NCBI GenBank assembly: GCA_023356515.1
Contig: JAKQYG010000253.1
Coordinates: 1-6,208 of the forward strand
Reading direction: 5' to 3'
DNA: 6,208 nucleotides
DNA from: Trichodesmium sp. MAG_R04
GTDB lineage: Bacteria; Cyanobacteriota; Cyanobacteriia; Cyanobacteriales; Microcoleaceae
Both the position numbers and the translations under genes were made by a program. Below are positions 1 to 4,653 of the stretch, in pieces. Below the pieces are notes generated by a model. The model worked only from the letters and a program-made list of their open reading frames with translations. It did not search any database and had not been told where the DNA came from. Numbering within the stretch: position 1 is the stretch's first letter; each line of letters begins with the position of its first letter.

Positions 1-262
1 TATTTTTGAAGCAACTCATGGTACAGCTCCAAAACACGCAGGTTTAGATAGAGTAAATCCTGGTTCTTTAATTCTTTCTGGTGTGATGATGTTGGAATAT
101 ATGGGTTGGCAAGAAGCTGCAGATTTTATTAAAAAAGGTCTTGAGGTTGCTATTTATAATGGTGAGGTAACTTATGATTTAGCAAGGTTAATGGAACCAC
201 CTATGCCAGCTTTGAAATGTTCTGAGTTTGCTGATGCAATTATCAAGCATTTTCAAGATTAA
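1..262 (+). CDS. icd: NADP-dependent isocitrate dehydrogenase, C-terminal fragment
   Basis: This is the last 86 residues of isocitrate dehydrogenase; the first full codon begins at base 2 and the gene is cut by the window edge. The enzyme oxidatively decarboxylates isocitrate to 2-oxoglutarate in the cytoplasm, which in cyanobacteria mainly feeds nitrogen assimilation. The fragment opens with the cofactor-binding loop FEATHGTAPKHAG and the NPGS motif, and later has VTYDLARLM. Aligned from memory to the E. coli enzyme, His339, Lys344, Asn352, Tyr391 and Arg395 are all kept, while Tyr345 is replaced by His. Keeping Lys344/Tyr391/Arg395, which contact the 2'-phosphate, points to NADP rather than NAD. 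The end (LKCSEFADAII plus a short tail) is the normal family C-terminus, so the gene is not truncated here. No classic T-tract terminator follows it. Confidence 0.96.
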   Translation, partial: IFEATHGTAPKHAGLDRVNPGSLILSGVMMLEYMGWQEAADFIKKGLEVAIYNGEVTYDLARLMEPPMPALKCSEFADAIIKHFQD

Positions 263-294
263 AATTACATAAAAACGAGGCACACAACAATAAG

Positions 295-407
295 TCGTTT
301 GAATGTACAAAAGCTTAGCAATGGTTGTTGAGCAGAAGGGGGAGTGGTGTGATGGGAAGTATTTTTCCCACTCTACGAACCTTATCTTGAGTTTTTCACT
401 CAAACGA
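295..407. repeat. Nested inverted repeats downstream of icd
   Basis: An outer 8-bp repeat TCGTTTGA (295-302) / TCAAACGA (400-407) encloses two local hairpins. The first is TGGGAA (353-358) / TTCCCA (365-370), with GAGTG (342-346) / CACTC (369-373) able to extend it. The second is TTGAGT (387-392) / ACTCAA (398-403) with a 5-base loop; this one competes with the outer stem for bases 400-403. None is followed by a run of T. They may serve as a weak transcription end or 3' stabiliser for icd, or belong to a small structured RNA. The structures are seen; any function is inference. Confidence 0.4.
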
Positions 408-452
408 TCATGAAAAAAATTTCTTTATCCATGTTAATTACTTAATTAATAA

Positions 453-480
453 TTGAAGTTTTACCCAAGTAGAGCATAAA
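453..480 (+). promoter_or_regulatory. Possible sigma70-type promoter for the HEAT-repeat gene
   Basis: TTGAAG (453-458) is separated by 16 bases from CATAAA (475-480). Both boxes are imperfect matches to TTGACA and TATAAT, and the predicted start would leave a leader of over 100 bases before the gene. In sequence this AT-rich such matches arise easily by chance, so the call is weak. Confidence 0.22.
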
Positions 481-623
481 TATATGGTAATTAGCAGAGT
501 TTTAAGTCTAGTTTGGATCCCCAATAAATTAACTATTTGTAGTCGAGATTAAAGCAAAGGCTGGTCAAATTTAATTTGATGGAATATTTTCCCGATTTTC
601 AATTTCCTATTCCTTATTTTTAT

Positions 624-1952
624 ATGTCAAATTTTATTAAACAAGCAAAAATTGCTGCCCAACAATACAATTGGTCTTTAGCTAATTATTATTTACAGCA
701 ACTTATAATAGAGAATAGGTTAAATAAAACCGCTTCAAAATTTCAAAATAATAATGCTACTCTAGATGAGGTAATTTCTCTAGGAATAGAAGTTTTAAAA
801 AATGGAGACTTTCAAGAAAAATGGGAAATTAATAAACTGTTTAAGCAAATTGGAAAACCAGCGATCTTTCCCTTAATTGCAATTCTTAAAGATCAAGAAA
901 TAGATCTAGAAGAACGTTGGTTTGCAACTAGGATATTGGCAGAATTTAACAGCCAAGAAGTTCTAGAAGCTATGGCAAACATAATTGTTAGTTCAGAGGC
1001 GGAAGATTTACAGGAAATAGCAGCAGAAACCTTAGCAAATGTTGGTGATTCAGCAGTTGATTTATTAATAGATTTATTGACAAAGCCAGAGTCAAGATTA
1101 TTAGCAATTAAAGCTTTATCTAAAATCAACTCTATTAGCATAATTCCAGCATTATTAACTGTGGTAAAAGATGAAAATAATGAAGTGAGAAGAATAGCAA
1201 TATCTGCTTTGAATAGTTATTATGACCCAAGCATTCCTATTGTATTAATTTCGGCTTTAAAAGATACAGTTGCAAAAGTTAGAAAAGCCGCAGTAATTGG
1301 TTTGGCTAGTTATGCTAATTTACATCAGGAATTAGGTTTGGTGAAGTTACTACAACCTTTACTATGGGATATAGATTCTGAAGTTTCTCAGCAAGCAGCG
1401 ATCACCCTAGGAAAAATAGGTACTAATTCAGCAGCAACAGCTTTATGGGAACTGTTAAAAACTGCCACAGTGCCCGTTTTTTTAAAGATAGATGCAGTAC
1501 GTGCTTTAGGCTGGATTGAAACTCAAGTATCCTTAGAATATTTGCAAAATTTACTGGGATATAATTACTTAGTTAAAGTTAATGATTGGGCACAAATCGT
1601 GAATGAAATTATCGTGGCATTGGGCAAGTTAGAAAAACTAGAATTAAAGCCCCAAGCAACAGATATTTTGATTGAATTTATTAACAGTCGTGGCCCTAAT
1701 TTAGAAAATGTTTGTGTGAAAAAATCTTTAGCTTTAGCTCTGGGATATTTAGGAAATATTCATGCTTTAGAATATCTAATTCAATTATTAGAAGATAAGG
1801 ATAATAGTGTCAGACTTCATTCTATAACAGCCATGAAACAATTAGATTCAGAAAAAGCATATCAAAAACTTATTTCTTTGTCTGAACAAGCAACTATCAA
1901 CTCACAGTTAAAAACAGGAATAGCAACAGCTCTTGCAGAATGGAATAATTAA
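624..1952 (+). CDS. HEAT-repeat protein (PBS-lyase-type HEAT repeats), cyanobacterial
   Basis: A 442-residue alpha-solenoid protein. Residues 1-30 (MSNFIKQAKIAAQQYNWSLANYYLQQL) form a short helical N-terminal unit, and from about residue 60 to the end there are roughly ten HEAT repeats of about 30 residues. Clear repeat cores are RWFATRILAEF, EIAAETLANVGDSAV, VRRIAISALNSY, VRKAAVIGLASY, QQAAITLGKIG, IDAVRALGWIE, SLALALGYLG and VRLHSITAMKQLD. Such repeats occur in phycobilin lyases (CpcE/F) and NblB-like proteins, but this protein is longer than a typical CpcE, has no phycobilisome neighbour here, and is better called a scaffold of unknown partner. No signal peptide or membrane segment is seen, so it is probably cytoplasmic. 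The frame is open upstream to TTG 576 and ATG 579. I chose ATG 624 because the intervening 15 codons are pyrimidine-rich and read like untranslated leader, and residues from 624 look like the usual family start. No Shine-Dalgarno supports either start. Confidence 0.85.
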   Translation: MSNFIKQAKIAAQQYNWSLANYYLQQLIIENRLNKTASKFQNNNATLDEVISLGIEVLKNGDFQEKWEINKLFKQIGKPAIFPLIAILKDQEIDLEERWFATRILAEFNSQEVLEAMANIIVSSEAEDLQEIAAETLANVGDSAVDLLIDLLTKPESRLLAIKALSKINSISIIPALLTVVKDENNEVRRIAISALNSYYDPSIPIVLISALKDTVAKVRKAAVIGLASYANLHQELGLVKLLQPLLWDIDSEVSQQAAITLGKIGTNSAATALWELLKTATVPVFLKIDAVRALGWIETQVSLEYLQNLLGYNYLVKVNDWAQIVNEIIVALGKLEKLELKPQATDILIEFINSRGPNLENVCVKKSLALALGYLGNIHALEYLIQLLEDKDNSVRLHSITAMKQLDSEKAYQKLISLSEQATINSQLKTGIATALAEWNN

Positions 1953-2040
1953 AAAAAAATCTGAATTATGATTAATGATGCAGCAAGAAATATATTAGTC
2001 GCGGGTGGGCCATCCTAAAAAAAAAGGACAGGTTGGTCAG

Positions 2041-2144
2041 CATAAGACTACTGCCAAAGTAGCAGCAGTGTGTGAGATGTCAACCCGTCGAGGGGCTAAG
2101 ACTTGGCAGGAATACCCGTGGCTTTAGGCCGGGGAGGATTTCAA
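2041..2144 (+). mobile_element. Right-end remnant of an IS200/IS605-family (tnpB) element
   Basis: The stretch ends in CCCGTGG-CTTTA-GGCC-GGGG (2115-2134) followed by AGGATTTCAA (2135-2144). From family knowledge, cyanobacterial tnpB elements often end in a hairpin of this kind followed by GGGGAGGATGTCAA, the last bases being the cleavage site. The stem here is degenerate: CCC/GGG and GGC/GCC pair, with unpaired bases between. Upstream, around 2080-2096, is a smaller CCC-GTCGA-GGG hairpin, as expected in the 3' scaffold that overlaps the tnpB end and forms the omega-RNA. An open frame (bases 1999-2128, ending KTWQEYPWL, stop) crosses the region and could be a decayed tnpB tail, but it has no recognisable TnpB motif. 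No transposase body or left end is seen, so this is a fragment or a non-autonomous derivative. The identification rests on remembered end sequences. Confidence 0.48.
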
Positions 2145-2179
2145 ATGATGTACAAAGTAAATGGTGAAAATTTTGTAGG

Positions 2180-2196
2180 GCGGGCATCTTGCCCGC
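2180..2196. repeat. Compact GC-rich hairpin, probably a dispersed cyanobacterial palindrome
   Basis: GCGGGCA (2180-2186), loop TCT, TGCCCGC (2190-2196): a perfect 7-bp stem with a 3-base loop, preceded by TTTGTAGG. GTAGGG-type palindromes with a GGGC...GCCC core are, from memory, scattered in many copies through filamentous cyanobacterial genomes. There is no T tract on either side, so it is not a standard terminator, though it could stall polymerase or protect an mRNA 3' end. Confidence 0.5.
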
Positions 2197-2241
2197 GTGG
2201 ACATACCTCAAATAACCGAGAGTGCTGTAAGTATTAATATC

Positions 2242-2294
2242 TTTACTTAAGGGTTGGTCTGTCCACCCACACCCTCAGGGTTAAGCAAAGTAAA
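2242..2294 (-). terminator. Palindromic cluster just after the 191-residue gene, possible terminator
   Basis: Read on the minus strand, this begins 8 bases after the stop codon of the 191-residue gene. TTTACTT (2242-2248) pairs with AAGTAAA (2288-2294), and inside it AGGGT (2250-2254) pairs with ACCCT (2271-2275). An alternative pairing is CTTAA (2246-2250) with TTAAG (2281-2285), and ACCCT can also pair with the adjacent AGGGT at 2277-2281. The position suits a transcription end, but there is no T run after the stem, so it would not be a textbook intrinsic terminator. Confidence 0.3.
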
Positions 2295-2302
2295 TGTCAC
2301 AT

Positions 2303-2878
2303 TTAGTCATCCACAATTTGGGCCCATTCTGGGAATGAAGGAGGAAAGAAATTAATATCGTAGTCAGACTCCTCCCACTCATTCACCCATAATGGTAATA
2401 CCCCTACCCCTTGCATGGGAGTTCTTGAGAATAACCTTTCCTTTGATTCAATAGTGTGAAATATCTGCTTGAGGGTATCTCCTAAATTAAGAGTTAAACT
2501 TAAGAGTTCGTCCAATTCGGGGTCAAGTCGCTTGACTCTTTGCTTTTCATCCTCAACCCACAATAGTTTCAAAGACTTTAGGGATCTGGGGCTAAGTTGA
2601 CTGCGATAATAAACACGCTTAAGTTGGGCCACAGGCTCCAAACTTCTTTCTACCCTCCTAATTTGCTGTAACCGGAGAAAGTGCCACTCTGCCAAATTTT
2701 TTCGCTCTTCAGGAGGTATTTTCCCTTTGCTAGCAGAGTGTTGGAAGGCATATCTAGCACAACTACATCCAAGATTAGCTAACAAATGGATTAACTGCCT
2801 CTCTTTTGGTGTTGCTTGCCTTCTTTCTGCAGTTTTCGTAATAACTCTTTTTCTACGTGTAATAGTTGTTGTGTCCAT
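2303..2878 (-). CDS. Hypothetical protein, 191 residues, basic N-terminus and acidic C-terminus
   Basis: I do not recognise this protein. It starts MDTTTITRRKRVITKTAERR, a strongly basic stretch, then has a predicted helical region with a short cysteine pair (LLANLGCSCARYAF, Cys38 and Cys40). A long charged helical middle follows (about 60-150; RLQQIRRVERSLEPVAQLKRVYY). The end is acidic and rich in aromatic residues and prolines (LPLWVNEWEESDYDINFF, then PPSFPEWAQIVDD). There is no signal peptide or membrane segment. The basic head could bind nucleic acid, but no named domain supports that. ATG at 2878 is the only reasonable start; no Shine-Dalgarno is visible. Its G+C is about 42% by hand count, against 30-33% for sampled lines of the HEAT and queE genes, and its amino-acid make-up looks like a real protein. 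It lies 150 bases downstream of the small ORF at 3029-3175 and converges with the HEAT gene. Confidence 0.75.
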   Translation of the reverse strand: MDTTTITRRKRVITKTAERRQATPKERQLIHLLANLGCSCARYAFQHSASKGKIPPEERKNLAEWHFLRLQQIRRVERSLEPVAQLKRVYYRSQLSPRSLKSLKLLWVEDEKQRVKRLDPELDELLSLTLNLGDTLKQIFHTIESKERLFSRTPMQGVGVLPLWVNEWEESDYDINFFPPSFPEWAQIVDD

Positions 2879-2913
2879 TATTTTGGTCGATAATACTAAT
2901 TGGAACAGATTAA

Positions 2914-2970
2914 CTAGAATAATCGGAGGTAAAACTCTAGTTAGGAAAAAGGAGTTTTACCCAATTCTAG
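2914..2970. repeat. Two-part stem-loop in the leader of the 191-residue gene
   Basis: Inner stem GGTAAAACTC (2928-2937) / GAGTTTTACC (2952-2961), perfect over 10 bp with a 14-base loop. Outer stem CTAGAAT (2914-2920) / ATTCTAG (2964-2970), perfect over 7 bp, separated from the inner one by an asymmetric internal loop (7 and 2 bases). It sits 36 bases upstream of the ATG at 2878 and downstream of the small ORF. With no following T run it is not a standard terminator; a leader regulatory hairpin, an mRNA processing site or a small hairpin repeat are all possible. Confidence 0.5.
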
Positions 2971-3028
2971 AACCAGCCGAATCTGGCTATAACTATCTCC
3001 AGCAATTTGTTTATGCTTTCGGTGCATT

Positions 3029-3175
3029 TTATTTGTTGGTATCTACTGGCTCTGAATTTCCATCTTCATCTTTTCCTTCGTAAGGCTGAGGTTTATCCCA
3101 ATGGGCAGTTTGGGCCGGGCCAAGCGTTAAACCTTTGGAGGTAATTGATCCTAAAGCAATAATATTTTGTTTCAT
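3029..3175 (-). CDS. Small hypothetical protein, 48 residues
   Basis: The peptide runs MKQNIIALGSITSKGLTLGP, then AQTAHWDKPQPYEGKDEDGN and SEPVDTNK. I do not recognise it. It has no membrane segment; the second half is hydrophilic, acidic and rich in Pro, Gly and Asp, suggesting disorder. The frame is open upstream to a TTG at 3253, which would give 74 residues. I prefer the ATG at 3175 because the extra 26 residues read like spacer and no Shine-Dalgarno supports either. The region is about 45% G+C by sampled hand count, like the 191-residue gene 150 bases downstream on the same strand, which supports real coding and a possible shared transcript. Without homologues this remains a tentative gene. 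Confidence 0.45.
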   Translation of the reverse strand: MKQNIIALGSITSKGLTLGPAQTAHWDKPQPYEGKDEDGNSEPVDTNK

Positions 3176-3399
3176 AGTAGTAGATGAACCCTGTTTATTA
3201 TTTGGAATAAACAACTCAGACTCTTGCAAGCAGTAAAAAATGGGTTTTTGCAAAAGCCCTCTTGTATTCCAAAGAATTGGTCTGTAATTATATAAGAAGC
3301 ATAGGCACAGTCTGATGGATTACAAAAACCGAAAATTAGGTGCTAGTAATCTTATTACTATATTCTCTTATATCTTTCCATTTGGGATGTGGAGAATAA

Positions 3400-3463
3400 G
3401 CCATTAGGTAGTTAAACCATCAGGTGACTAGTCCATCTAGGAGTTGTCTATCAGGGGTATCTA
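3400..3463. repeat. Four degenerate tandem copies of a 16-nt unit
   Basis: Successive 16-base units are GCCATTAGGTAGTTAA (3400-3415), ACCATCAGGTGACTAG (3416-3431), TCCATCTAGGAGTTGT (3432-3447) and CTATCAGGGGTATCTA (3448-3463). Shared core is CCAT or CTAT at units' positions 2-5 followed by an AGG-type motif. A related TCCATTTGGGATGTGG lies at 3377-3392, seven bases before the array. The copies differ too much for a CRISPR array and there are no spacers. It resembles a decayed short tandem repeat of the kind common between cyanobacterial genes. Confidence 0.45.
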
Positions 3464-3514
3464 CTTTGTATTTAACTATTCAGTGTGTATCTTTAAAATC
3501 TGTAGTTCTAAAAT

Positions 3515-3542
3515 TGCTGTCTTAAATTATAGACAGCATTTT
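3515..3542 (-). terminator. Terminator-like hairpin downstream of queE
   Basis: TGCTGTCT (3515-3522), 8-base loop, AGACAGCA (3531-3538): a perfect 8-bp stem. On the minus strand the stem is followed by A then TTTT, and on the plus strand by TTTT directly, so it could work in both directions. It lies about 38 bases after the queE stop codon. The T runs are short and the stem is half A/T, so termination may be weak. Confidence 0.5.
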
Positions 3543-3575
3543 CTATCAGGCCAATTACTGATTGGAATACTTGAA

Positions 3576-4199
3576 TTATTTTAGACCCAAGTATTTATGT
3601 AACTGGACAGATAGTCTGTAATTAGGATTTTCCTGAAGTAATTCTAAGACCAATGGTAAAGTAAAATGACGACTATACCATTCGGGTTGTAAAAAAACGG
3701 GAATTCTATTATTCCCTAATAATATTTTACTATAAAACTCTAATTCTTGACCAGTCTCTATTACTAATTTTACTTCTGAAGCACGGGTCCACATTAGCTC
3801 TAAAATTGGATATTTGGGACTAATGTGTTGTTTAGGACTAAGAGTGACCCAAGTTTTAGGGGAGATATTCTGCCAATAGCAACCGGAGGTTTCGATAGAA
3901 ACTTGTCTACCGGTAGCTTCTATTCTGTTTACTAAGGCTGGTAATTGTTTATGAATAAAAGGTTCACCACCAGAAATAACAACTCTAGAAGAAAATAACT
4001 CATTAATTAACTCATCAAAAGTTTTAAGTTGACGAGGTAAACTAATGCCTCCATTAGCATAACCAGTATCACAATAATGACAACCTACTGGACAACCTGC
4101 AAGACGAATAAAATCTACTGGTGCACCTGCCCAATAACCTTCTCCTTGAATAGTTTTTTGAAATGTTTCATGGATAGGAATGATTAAATTTTCTGTCAT
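3576..4199 (-). CDS. queE: 7-carboxy-7-deazaguanine synthase QueE (radical SAM)
   Basis: A 207-residue radical SAM enzyme that converts 6-carboxy-5,6,7,8-tetrahydropterin to 7-carboxy-7-deazaguanine, the step before QueC in queuosine/preQ0 synthesis; it acts in the cytoplasm. Motifs in order: QGEG (18-21), typical of QueE; the [4Fe-4S] triad Cys36-x3-Cys40-x2-Cys43 in RLAGCPVGCHYCDT; ISGGEP (75-80), the SAM-contacting GGE motif; then IETSG, VTLSPK and FLQPEWYS, all usual in the family. The length is normal. The frame stays open for 112 more codons upstream (to 4535), but that stretch crosses the inverted-repeat element at 4291-4413 and reads as non-coding, while ATG 4199 gives the family's usual start (ENLIIPIHETFQKTIQGEG). 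No Shine-Dalgarno is seen. No other que gene is in the window, and the wide spacers on both sides suggest a single-gene transcript. Confidence 0.95.
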   Translation of the reverse strand: MTENLIIPIHETFQKTIQGEGYWAGAPVDFIRLAGCPVGCHYCDTGYANGGISLPRQLKTFDELINELFSSRVVISGGEPFIHKQLPALVNRIEATGRQVSIETSGCYWQNISPKTWVTLSPKQHISPKYPILELMWTRASEVKLVIETGQELEFYSKILLGNNRIPVFLQPEWYSRHFTLPLVLELLQENPNYRLSVQLHKYLGLK

Positions 4200-4210
4200 T
4201 TTTAAGGTTT

Positions 4211-4231
4211 TAGGAAATAGGGAATAGGCAA
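4211..4231. repeat. Three tandem heptamers in the queE leader
   Basis: TAGGAAA (4211-4217), TAGGGAA (4218-4224) and TAGGCAA (4225-4231), each differing at one position. They start 12 bases upstream of the queE ATG, between it and the candidate promoter. Heptamer tandem repeats (STRR type) are a known feature of filamentous cyanobacteria. No function is implied. Confidence 0.5.
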
Positions 4232-4249
4232 TAATAGAGTAGTTAGGGG

Positions 4250-4278
4250 ATGATAGTTTGGAGGGAACAAGCAAACAA
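4250..4278 (-). promoter_or_regulatory. queE: Possible promoter for queE
   Basis: Read on the minus strand, TTGTTT (4278-4273) is followed after 17 bases by TATCAT (4255-4250). The -10 box matches TATAAT at 5 of 6 positions, the -35 box TTGACA at only 3 of 6. The predicted start near 4243 would give a leader of about 44 bases, reasonable for queE. Tentative, since it rests on pattern matching only. Confidence 0.28.
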
Positions 4279-4290
4279 GATTTATTCCTA

Positions 4291-4413
4291 ATACCATTTC
4301 TCCATGAAGTTGCTCTTAATAAAAGATAACAACTATCAGTAAAATTCAGTAACATCCAAGTCTGGGTCAGAATGTTAAGAATTATTAAGCGCATTGTTAC
4401 AGAGAAATGGTAT
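4291..4413. mobile_element. MITE-like element with 40-nt terminal inverted repeats
   Basis: Bases 4291-4330 and the reverse complement of 4374-4413 match at 29 of 40 positions by direct alignment. The outermost 12 bases, ATACCATTTCTC, are identical, as is an inner CTTAATAA. The arms are separated by 43 bases, giving a 123-base element able to fold into one long hairpin. No ORF with transposase character lies inside. The size, arms and intergenic site fit a non-autonomous miniature transposable element or a decayed insertion sequence. Sequence just outside the arms (4281-4290 and 4414-4425) shows some further A/T-rich similarity, so true ends may lie a few bases out; no clear target-site duplication could be fixed. 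Confidence 0.55.
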
Positions 4414-4653
4414 AAATATAGCAATCCCATTTTATTTATATCACCTACCCTGAGTATTACAAAAAGTAGTATAAAATATAAGTCAAAAGTAAGAAGAGAA
4501 TTTATAGTGGTCAATAGGGGTAAAGGATTTAGCAAGTATTTATACTTAATATTTCACTGAGGATAAGAATTTTATAATAATTTTTCATGTTACAATTTGA
4601 ATTATGAATGTGGAATATAAGTTTTAATTAACCCTCTATCTTCATTCCTAATT
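4414..4653. other. Non-coding AT-rich spacer between the inverted-repeat element and the lipid kinase gene
   Basis: 240 bases without coding signal on either strand; short open frames here have no family character. The only clear structure is a 14-base perfect palindrome, AAGTAT-TT-ATACTT (4534-4547), which could be an operator-like site or chance in AT-rich DNA. No GC-rich hairpin with a T tract follows the lipid kinase gene, so its transcription end is not identified. Confidence 0.5.

Larger units (their letters stand above)
263..623. other. Non-coding spacer between icd and the HEAT-repeat gene
   Basis: About 360 bases without a convincing gene. It contains several inverted repeats (listed separately), a possible promoter at 453-480 and an AT-rich leader. 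A reading frame on the minus strand across 188-403 overlaps the icd 3' end and has no family character, so it is treated as spurious. An 11-codon ORF starting at 410 (MKKISLSMLIT) looks like the start of a signal peptide but stops at once; it is not called. Confidence 0.6.
1953..2302. other. Gene-free spacer between convergent genes, with mobile-element remnant and palindromes
   Basis: 350 bases between the end of the HEAT gene (+) and the end of the 191-residue gene (-). No intact gene is seen. It is noticeably richer in G+C than the HEAT gene. It holds a run of nine A's at 2017-2025, an IS200/IS605-like right end, a 7-bp GC-rich hairpin and a palindromic cluster next to 2294, each listed separately. 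Because the flanking genes converge, some of these structures may end transcription from either side. Confidence 0.6.
3254..3575. other. Gene-free spacer with palindromes and a degenerate tandem repeat
   Basis: 322 bases between the small ORF and the end of queE, with no coding signal on either strand. It contains a perfect palindrome TAGTAAT (3344-3350), loop CTT, ATTACTA (3354-3360), a degenerate 16-nt tandem repeat (3400-3463), a terminator-like hairpin (3515-3542) and a small CCAAT (3551-3555) / ATTGG (3561-3565) hairpin. No convincing promoter for the small ORF was picked out. Confidence 0.55.

Noticed and set aside
188..403. Minus-strand 71-codon ORF overlapping the icd 3' end
   Set aside because: It lies antisense to a conserved coding region and then runs through hairpin-rich spacer; no protein-family character.
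410..445. 11-codon ORF MKKISLSMLIT resembling a signal-peptide start
   Set aside because: It stops at once and nothing downstream in other frames continues a protein; too short to support.
893..1141. Minus-strand 82-codon ORF inside the HEAT gene
   Set aside because: Fully antisense to a repeat protein with clear coding sense on the plus strand; a shadow frame.
457..2964. Shared 12-mer AGTTTTACCCAA at 457-468 and 2953-2964
   Set aside because: A 12-base match between two sites is about what chance predicts in a 6-kb AT-rich window, and the flanks do not extend it.
2727..3083. Plus-strand 118-codon ORF with a hydrophobic stretch
   Set aside because: It overlaps antisense both unknown minus-strand genes and spans the leader hairpin; the minus-strand frames look more protein-like. 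If those two genes prove false this should be revisited.
3400..3463. CRISPR array
   Set aside because: The 16-base units are contiguous and divergent, with no spacers, no conserved repeat and no cas genes nearby.
4200..4290. preQ1 riboswitch in front of queE
   Set aside because: queE is a plausible host for one, but the leader shows neither the compact preQ1-I hairpin with an A-rich tail nor a recognisable preQ1-II layout.
4200..4535. N-terminal extension of QueE by 112 codons
   Set aside because: QueE family proteins start close to the QGEG motif; the extension crosses the MITE-like element and resembles random translation.
4372..4560. Plus-strand 62-codon ORF
   Set aside because: It begins inside the inverted-repeat arm and has a composition expected from AT-rich non-coding DNA.
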